Assembly: GCF_031195445.1 (NCBI RefSeq)
Contig: NZ_CP133480.1
Coordinates: forward strand, 496,001 to 560,000
Direction: 5' to 3'
Length of the DNA stretch: 64,000 nt
Source of the DNA: Acuticoccus sp. MNP-M23
GTDB taxonomy: Bacteria; Pseudomonadota; Alphaproteobacteria; Rhizobiales; Amorphaceae
Every line of letters begins with the position of its first letter. The first letter of the stretch is position 1. The notes under the pieces were generated by a model, which did no database searches, was not told where the DNA came from, and saw nothing but the letters and a program-made list of their open reading frames with translations. The position numbers and the translations under genes are program-made. Shown piece after piece: positions 58,721 to 64,000 of this stretch.

Positions 58721-59323
58721 TCAGCCCTTCGGCCGCTCCATCTGGAACAGCGTGGTGGTGGCCGCATAGTCGCGGTAGCCGCAGCGGGCGATGGGCTGAA
58801 GGCGGGTGAGGTCGACCATCCCGTCCACCAGCACGCTCTCGTCGATGTGGATCATCACCACCTCGCCAAGCACCATGGTGTAACGCCCCCGCTCCCCGGC
58901 CGCGTTTTTCAGCGCGACCGTCTCCACGTAAACGCACTCCATCGCAACGGGCGTCGCGGCCACGCGGGGCGGCTTCACCAAGGTGGACGGCGCGGTTTCA
59001 AGCCCGGCAAACGCGAACTCGGACTCCCCGTGCTCCAGCGGCGCGGACGAGCGGTTCATCGCCTCGCGCAGATCGTAGGTGGCAAGGTTGCAGACGAACT
59101 CGCCCGTTGCCTCCACATTGGACAGGCTGTCCTTCGCTCCGAACGACGAAAACATAACGAGATGCGGGTGGTCGCACACCGCATTGAAGAAGCTGTAGGG
59201 CGCCAGATTGGGCCGCCCCTCGGCATCCAGCGACGAGATCCAACCGATCGGACGGGGTGCCACCAGCGCCTTGAAGGGGTCGTGCGGCAGCCCGTGGTCG
59301 TTCACGCGAGGGTCGTATTGCAT
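58721..59323 (-). CDS. Flavin reductase family protein
   Basis: A 200-aa FMN-binding split-barrel protein. FKALVAPRPIGWISSLDAEGRPNLAPYSFFNAVC is the classic N-terminus and SFGAKDSLSNVEATGEFVCNLAT follows. Members supply reduced flavin to monooxygenases or act as small oxidoreductases. It is 10 bp downstream of the nitroreductase gene, so they share a transcript. Confidence 0.9.
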   Translation of the reverse strand: MQYDPRVNDHGLPHDPFKALVAPRPIGWISSLDAEGRPNLAPYSFFNAVCDHPHLVMFSSFGAKDSLSNVEATGEFVCNLATYDLREAMNRSSAPLEHGESEFAFAGLETAPSTLVKPPRVAATPVAMECVYVETVALKNAAGERGRYTMVLGEVVMIHIDESVLVDGMVDLTRLQPIARCGYRDYAATTTLFQMERPKG

Positions 59324-59333
59324 TTAAGTGGCC

Positions 59334-59912
59334 TCAGTTTGCCGGATCGGCGGGTGGGACGAACCGCGTTGTGATGGCTTCCATGTCGGGACGGGCACGG
59401 TCGGCGGGCGCCATACCGGGCGTGCCGATGTGGATGAACCCGGCCACCCGTTCCGCCGGCTTTATGCCGATGGATGCCTTGGCCGCGTCGTCGTAGGCCA
59501 TCCACTCGGTCAGCCACTGCGCCGAGAAACCATGGGCTGCCGCAGCGTGCATCAGGTTGAGGCAAACCGCCCCGGCAGACAGGATCTGTTCCCATTCTGG
59601 GATCTTGGCGTGGACTTCTGCCGTGCTGACGACGGCAACCACCAGAGGTGCCCGCGTGAAGCGAGTGAGCTCGGCCTCCCGCCTTGCAGGATTATCATCC
59701 GCATGTGCGATTGCACAAAACTGTTCCCCGGCGTACACACGCGCATCGCCTGCAAAGACGATGAACCGCCAGGGTGCCAGTTTGCCATGGTCGGGGACGC
59801 GCGCTGCGCTTTTCAGCATCGCGTCGAGCATTGCCGCATCCGGCGCCGGCTCCGTGAGCTGCACCGACGGCACCGTCCGACGCGTTGCCAAATAGTCACG
59901 CAGATTGCTCAT
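59334..59912 (-). CDS. Nitroreductase family protein
   Basis: A 192-aa FMN-dependent reductase. RRTVPSVQLTEPAP at the N-terminus, KSAARVPDHGKLAPWRFIVF (FMN binding) and GAVCLNLMHAAAAHGFSAQWLT are typical of the YdjA-like subgroup. Co-transcribed with the flavin reductase gene downstream. Its upstream region contains a GCGATC/GATCGC inverted repeat (59959-59983). Confidence 0.9.
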   Translation of the reverse strand: MSNLRDYLATRRTVPSVQLTEPAPDAAMLDAMLKSAARVPDHGKLAPWRFIVFAGDARVYAGEQFCAIAHADDNPARREAELTRFTRAPLVVAVVSTAEVHAKIPEWEQILSAGAVCLNLMHAAAAHGFSAQWLTEWMAYDDAAKASIGIKPAERVAGFIHIGTPGMAPADRARPDMEAITTRFVPPADPAN

Positions 59913-59958
59913 TGCCCGATCCTTCGTTTGTAAACAGCACTTTTGGTGTCAAACTGCT

Positions 59959-59983
59959 GCGATCGTTGAAATACAGTGATCGC
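59959..59983. promoter_or_regulatory. Inverted repeat in divergent promoter region
   Basis: GCGATC (59959-59964) and GATCGC (59978-59983) form a 6-bp inverted repeat with a 13-bp spacer, in the 153-bp region between the divergent nitroreductase and secreted repeat-protein genes. It could be an operator for either. No regulator gene is next to it. Confidence 0.3.
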
Positions 59984-60065
59984 TCAGGCAATCTGAATGC
60001 GCACATGATGTGCGGCCCCGCTGTGCGTCTTTTTCGCAACAGTGTGGGGAATGACGAGGGACACG

Positions 60066-61052
60066 ATGAACCGCTGGGCAACCTGCTTTTTCCTTTCGTG
60101 CTTCGTTGTGCCGACCGCCGCCGTGGCGGCGACGCCCATCCCCAAGCCTAAACCAATTCTGCCCGCCGGGGCCGACCCGCAGTCGGCAATCGCCCGCATG
60201 GTAAATGGCGGGAATACGATGGACGGGTCCGTTGTCGCCTACGCCCCGGCGAACGGCCCGTCGCTGGAGCCTGCCAGCGCCACCCAGTCGACGCTTTATG
60301 TGGTCGGCAAACTTGCCGACAATGGCGATCCGATCGGTGACGGCCTGGTCTGGCGCGTCTTCCGCGACTTTCCGGATGCCAATGGCGAGCTTCCGCTGGT
60401 CCACAAGGGCCGCGGCGGCGATCTGGAACTACGGGTCAAGCCGGGCCGCTACATCGTCCATGTCGCCTACGGCCGCGCTGCGGTCTCCCGCGTGGTCAAC
60501 GTCAGGGGTTCTGCCACCAGCGAGACATTCGTGCTCAACGCCGGTGGCCTCCAGCTGAACGCCGAGGTGGACGGCGTGGACACCGTAGACCGCAAGAATC
60601 CCGCAAAGTTTGAAGTCTATTCGCTTCGCAATGGCGAGCGCCAGCTCGTCGGCAACGTCCGCGCCGGGGCCATTGCCCGCCTGTCGGCCGGCAACTACCA
60701 CGTCATCAGCAAATACGGGAACGTCAACGCGGTTCGCACAGCGGACGTTCTGGTCGAAGCGGGGAAGCTGACCCGCGTGTCGCTCCGCCATAAGGCTGGC
60801 GAAATCAGCCTCAAGCTTGTCCGCAATACCGGCGGCGAAGCCATCGCGGACACGGCGTGGACGGTCTATAATGGCGAAGGCGAAGAAGTGTTCGAACGGG
60901 TCGGCGCCCACGCCAACGTGACCCTTGCGGCAGGCGACTATGCCGTGGTTGCCAAACACCGCGACACCGAATTCCGCCAGTCCTTCACGGTATCCTCCGG
61001 CAAGGCCTCCGCCGTGACGGTCGTTGCCAAGCAGCTTTCCTCCCCGCTCTAG
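60066..61052 (+). CDS. Secreted protein with three ~80-residue beta repeats
   Basis: A 328-aa exported protein (signal peptide about 1-22, cleaved at AVAA). After a Pro-rich linker (TPIPKPKPILP) come three degenerate repeats at roughly residues 94-168, 180-252 and 263-325. Each has an aromatic VY/VF strand, a Gly, then a L-x-AG-x-Y-x-V turn (VKPGRYIV, LSAGNYHV, LAAGDYAV) and a V-x-x-G strand end. This resembles carboxypeptidase-regulatory/Ig-like beta sandwiches. Function unknown; cell-surface or periplasmic binding is a guess. ATG 60066 follows GAGGG. Confidence 0.7.
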   Translation: MNRWATCFFLSCFVVPTAAVAATPIPKPKPILPAGADPQSAIARMVNGGNTMDGSVVAYAPANGPSLEPASATQSTLYVVGKLADNGDPIGDGLVWRVFRDFPDANGELPLVHKGRGGDLELRVKPGRYIVHVAYGRAAVSRVVNVRGSATSETFVLNAGGLQLNAEVDGVDTVDRKNPAKFEVYSLRNGERQLVGNVRAGAIARLSAGNYHVISKYGNVNAVRTADVLVEAGKLTRVSLRHKAGEISLKLVRNTGGEAIADTAWTVYNGEGEEVFERVGAHANVTLAAGDYAVVAKHRDTEFRQSFTVSSGKASAVTVVAKQLSSPL

Positions 61053-61086
61053 GGTCTACGGGATACGCCATCCGGGCAGGCCGGCT

Positions 61087-61117
61087 CAGTGCCACCGGAA
61101 GCGACCGGCACTCTTTA
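61087..61117. terminator. Hairpin between convergent genes
   Basis: AGTGCC and GGCACT pair around a short inner region containing CCGG repeats, followed on the plus strand by CTTTATT. It lies between the secreted repeat-protein gene and the convergent superoxide dismutase gene and overlaps the latter's stop codon. A weak bidirectional terminator is plausible. Confidence 0.35.
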
Positions 61118-61801
61118 TTCACCGTCGATGTAGCGCTGCTCGATTGCGGCCCAGTTGACGAGCTGGCTTGCCACTGCGCGCACATAATCTTCCACACGGG
61201 CGTCGTAGTCGAAGATGTAGGCGTGCTCCCACAGATCGATGCCCATCAGCAGCTGCCGTCCGATGGCGTGCGGGCTGTCGGCATCGGGCCAGCCTTCGAG
61301 GTAGAGGCCCTCCCCTTCCGCGCTCAGCCAGACCCATCCGGTGCCGAACACGCCGGACGATGCGATCACCAGTTCGTGGGCAAAACCGTCCAGCCCGCCG
61401 AACTCACGGTTGATCGCCTCTTCCAGCACCGGGCCCGGCGGCGACGGACCACCCGCAAACTGCGCGAAATAGAAAGTGTGGTTGTAGTGCTCGGCCGCCA
61501 TCTCATAGACGGCAAGGTCGCCGGCATCACCAGCTGCCCGGATCACCTCTTCCAGCGACATGTCCGCATAGGCGGTGCCCTCGACCAGGAGGTTCAGCCG
61601 GTCCACGTAGCCCTGATGAAAGACGTTGGCGTGGAGCGCAACGGTCCGCGCTGACAGATGCGGCTCGAGCGCATCCTCGGCGAAGGGGAGCGGCGGACGG
61701 GTGAACGGGGTGGCCGCACGCGCAATGGATGGCCGCGCCAGAGCGGCCCCCGCAACCGCGCAACCAAAGCCTGCCAGAGCAGAACGCCGTGTGAGCGCCA
61801 C
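61115..61801 (-). CDS. Tat-exported Fe/Mn superoxide dismutase
   Basis: A 228-aa superoxide dismutase with a twin-arginine signal (LTRRSALAGFGCAVAGAALA). The four metal ligands align: His in VALHANVFHQGYV, His in EHYNHTFYF, and Asp and His in GIDLWEHAYIFDY. The active-site second-shell position usually His (HxxxHH) is Phe here, with only the second of the pair kept. Export suggests protection from external or periplasmic superoxide. GTG 61801 follows GGGAGGTGC. Confidence 0.88.
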   Translation of the reverse strand: MALTRRSALAGFGCAVAGAALARPSIARAATPFTRPPLPFAEDALEPHLSARTVALHANVFHQGYVDRLNLLVEGTAYADMSLEEVIRAAGDAGDLAVYEMAAEHYNHTFYFAQFAGGPSPPGPVLEEAINREFGGLDGFAHELVIASSGVFGTGWVWLSAEGEGLYLEGWPDADSPHAIGRQLLMGIDLWEHAYIFDYDARVEDYVRAVASQLVNWAAIEQRYIDGE

Positions 61802-61903
61802 AAGCACCTCCCGGCAGCATCGCTGCCCTGTCACCCGGCGCCAATCATGCCCGTCGATACGGCCCGGTCAACCTTGCCCGCGCCGCACCCGGCGCGCAGG
61901 TGC

Positions 61904-62749
61904 TCAGCCGCCGGTCCGCTGCTTTTCGGTGTTGCGGCGGATCATCTCCATGGTGGCGAGCAGCAGCACCGAAAGGGCCACCAGAATGGACGCCAGCGCC
62001 AGAATGGTGGGGCTGATTTCCTCGCGCAGGCCGGAGAACATCCGCACCGTCATCGGCGTCTGCTCCGGACCCGCCAGGAACAGCACCACCACCACCTCAT
62101 CCAGCGACGTGATGAAGGCAAACAGCGCACCCGCCACAATCCCCGGCAGAAGCAGCGGCAGGATCACCTTGAAGAACGTGGTGGTCTGGTTTGCACCGAG
62201 GGATTGAGAGGCCCGGATCAGCTGGTTGTCGAAGCCGGACAGTGCCGCCGTCACCGTGATCACCACAAAGGGCGCGCCCAGCACCACGTGGCTCATGATG
62301 ATGGCGAAGTAGGTCTGCGACAGGTTCACGCGGGCATAAAACGCAAAGAGCGCTGCCGCGGTGATGATCAGCGGCACGATCATAGGCGAGATCAGGAACG
62401 CGGTGATCAGCGCACGCAGTGGCATCTCGCGGCGCGACAGGCCAAGCGCTGCCAGCGTGCCAAGGGTGGTGGCAATCAAGGTCGACGTGATGGCGATGAA
62501 GAACGAGTTGCCGATGGACGACATCCACTCGTCGCTGCCCAGAAGCGCCTCATACCAGCGCAGCGACCAGCCGGCCGGGTCGAACGTCAGCATTTCCCTG
62601 GTGAAGGTGAAGTAGGGCTCGGCGTTGAACGACAGCGGGATGATCACCACGATCGGCGCGATCAGGAAGAAGAAGATCAGCCCGCAGATCACCAGGTAAG
62701 TCCAGTGCCAGACCCGTTCCAGACGGCTCGCATGTTGGGGAAGCGCCAT
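61904..62749 (-). CDS. ABC transporter permease, PotC type (polyamine/opine/iron family)
   Basis: A 281-aa inner-membrane permease with six hydrophobic helices. The EAA loop that contacts the ATPase is ASQSLGANQTTTFFKVILPLLLPGIVAG. IPLSFNAEPYFTF and GRRSRWY-like segments near the first loop match spermidine/putrescine permease subunit C. It pairs with the PotB-type permease upstream, with 6 bp between them. Confidence 0.9.
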   Translation of the reverse strand: MALPQHASRLERVWHWTYLVICGLIFFFLIAPIVVIIPLSFNAEPYFTFTREMLTFDPAGWSLRWYEALLGSDEWMSSIGNSFFIAITSTLIATTLGTLAALGLSRREMPLRALITAFLISPMIVPLIITAAALFAFYARVNLSQTYFAIIMSHVVLGAPFVVITVTAALSGFDNQLIRASQSLGANQTTTFFKVILPLLLPGIVAGALFAFITSLDEVVVVLFLAGPEQTPMTVRMFSGLREEISPTILALASILVALSVLLLATMEMIRRNTEKQRTGG

Positions 62750-62755
62750 GGTCGT

Positions 62756-64000
62756 TTACCCGAACTTCAGCCGGTCGACGCCGACAAGCTTGTTGAACAG
62801 CCAGTAGAAGACGAGCACGCCCACAAGGAGCAGCGTTGCCAGCGCAAGGGCCAGGCGCAGCTGGGAGAGCGAGCCGGTCATCCGGTCTGCAATGAGGTTG
62901 GAGATGAACACGCCGGATTCGCCGCCGACAAGCGCCGGGGTAATGTAGTACCCGATCGCAAGGATGAAGACGAGCAGAACGCCGGCCGCAAGCCCCGGAA
63001 TGGTCAGCGGAAAATACACGGTCAGGTGAGCACGCAACGGGGTAGCGCCCATGGAGCGGGCGGCCCGCGTCAGGCTCGGCGGGATGGTTTTCATCACCGA
63101 GTAGAGCGGCAGGATCATGAACGGCAGAAGGATGTGCGTCATCGCGATGATGGTGCCGATGCGGTTGTAGATCAGCCGCACGCGCCCGTCGTCGCCGACG
63201 ATATTGAACAGCACCAGCAGGTCGTTGACCACGCCCTCCTGCTGGAGGAGCACGATCCACGCCGACGTCCGCACCAGCAGCGATGTCCAGAACGGCAGAA
63301 GGACGAGGATCATCAGTAGGTTGGCCTTCTTGGCCGGGAGGTTCGACAGAAGGTACGCGATGGGATAGCCGAGGATGATGGTCAGCGACGTGATGAGAAG
63401 GCTCATCCACGCCGTCTGCCAGAAGATCCCGCGGTAGACCTGAAGGTTCTCCGGCCGTTCCACGACCTCACCGTCGGTGTTGTACTCGTAGTCCAGCGCA
63501 CGAAGATAATAGGCCGGCGTGATGGTGCGGGATTCGCGCTGGATCAGCTTCCAGATCTCGGGCTTGCCCCATTCGTCATCGTCGGCAATCAGCCCTTCCT
63601 TGAAGGGGGCGGCCAATTCATCGGCAGCGCGCATGGACCCCATCATGGTGGAGCGAGCGCCCGGCAGCTCGGCATTGAGGCGCGCAGCCGCCCGGCCGAT
63701 GGTGGAGCGGCCACCATCGTTCAGGTCCTCCACCATGGCGCTGTAAACGGCTTCGGAGGGCAGGCCCTCCTTGTCCCAGTCGCCAATGGCTTCGGTGGTC
63801 TTGGGCAGATAGGCCGCAATCTCGGGGTTCTGCACCGAGCGGGTCATCATCTGCACGATGGGAATGGTGTAGGTAATCAGGAGGAACGCGAACAACGGGA
63901 GCACCAGGAGCATGGCATTGCGCCGGGCTCGACCGTTGGCGGCGCGCAGCGCCTGCTTGAGGGGCTTGCCGTCCGCAGTTGTCAGCGGCTGGCCGGAAGG
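62756..64000 (-). CDS. ABC transporter permease, PotB type, 5' end beyond window
   Basis: The frame is open to the right window edge. An ATG at 63913 would leave the first membrane helix (MLLVLPLFAFLLITYTIPIV) with no N-terminal cytoplasmic segment; upstream in-frame codons (TADGKPLKQALRAANGRARRNA) look like that segment, so the true start is beyond 64000. The large periplasmic loop after helix 1 is about 150 residues long. The EAA loop is AARSMGATPLRAHLTVYFPLTIPGLAAG. The ATPase and binding-protein genes are probably further upstream outside the window. Confidence 0.9.
   Translation of the reverse strand, partial: PSGQPLTTADGKPLKQALRAANGRARRNAMLLVLPLFAFLLITYTIPIVQMMTRSVQNPEIAAYLPKTTEAIGDWDKEGLPSEAVYSAMVEDLNDGGRSTIGRAAARLNAELPGARSTMMGSMRAADELAAPFKEGLIADDDEWGKPEIWKLIQRESRTITPAYYLRALDYEYNTDGEVVERPENLQVYRGIFWQTAWMSLLITSLTIILGYPIAYLLSNLPAKKANLLMILVLLPFWTSLLVRTSAWIVLLQQEGVVNDLLVLFNIVGDDGRVRLIYNRIGTIIAMTHILLPFMILPLYSVMKTIPPSLTRAARSMGATPLRAHLTVYFPLTIPGLAAGVLLVFILAIGYYITPALVGGESGVFISNLIADRMTGSLSQLRLALALATLLLVGVLVFYWLFNKLVGVDRLKFG

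Noticed and set aside
61658-63319. 553-aa plus-strand ORF opposite the ABC permeases
   Set aside because: Extremely His/Arg/Gln/Asp-rich mirror of membrane protein codons; no domain.

Overview
The window is a GC-rich, densely packed bacterial chromosome segment, most likely from an alphaproteobacterium of the order Hyphomicrobiales (Rhizobiales). Pointers are a circularly permuted two-piece tmRNA (about 56190-56480) whose tag reads ANDNYAEARLAA, an alphaproteobacterial-type SspB beside it, an MbfA-type iron exporter with an Irr-box-like palindrome, a DUF2125 protein, and an atpHAG gene order. It is almost entirely housekeeping and metabolic genes. I see no phage, plasmid, CRISPR array or complete insertion sequence.

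Layout. 1-9141: a partial DUF2125 gene, AlaX editing protein, mercaptopyruvate sulfurtransferase, lipA-ratA, YraN, a penicillin-binding D,D-carboxypeptidase, BolA, pyrE and mbfA. 9347-17439: argG with a clear terminator; a broken short-chain dehydrogenase gene split by an AT-rich insert carrying two small unknown ORFs; an operon of RibD-like reductase, SNase-like protein and M48 lipoprotein peptidase; and, divergently, a GTP cyclohydrolase II-like gene with the two aconitase X subunits. 17448-21086: secreted and small membrane proteins, then the one-carbon pair fhs-folD. 21189-30607: a cobalamin block (cobD, cobQ, cobU, cobG, cobJ, cobL, cobE, cbiD, cobB). 30634-33554: an overlapping operon of histone-deacetylase-like amidohydrolase, pyrK and pyrD, then tRNA-Gly(CCC).

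33696-42130: a NavAb-like sodium channel, a periplasmic Cache-like protein coupled to a chemoreceptor, an alpha/beta hydrolase, an EamA transporter and atpHAG. The ATP synthase genes stop at a terminator, and atpD and atpC are not in the window. 42293-49483: kdsD-kdsA (Kdo synthesis), a flavin oxidoreductase pair, MarR regulator, EamA transporter, aminotransferase and YjbQ. 49533-56023: envelope quality control (DegP/Q, DUF2065, HflC, HflK) and thyA-folA. 56190-57747: tmRNA, sspB and mgsA. 57889-64000: MBL-fold protein, flavin reductase, nitroreductase, a secreted repeat protein, a Tat-exported superoxide dismutase, and two polyamine-type ABC permeases, the last cut by the window edge.

Working together: tmRNA tags proteins on stalled ribosomes and the adjacent SspB would hand them to ClpXP; HflKC would restrain FtsH next to a periplasmic Do protease; fhs-folD feeds the folate pool used by thyA-folA; the cob genes form most of the late corrin and nucleotide-loop pathway. 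The least explained parts are the AT-rich insert in the dehydrogenase, the GTP cyclohydrolase II-aconitase X operon, the amidohydrolase-pyrK-pyrD operon, the Cache-protein/chemoreceptor pair and the secreted three-repeat protein.
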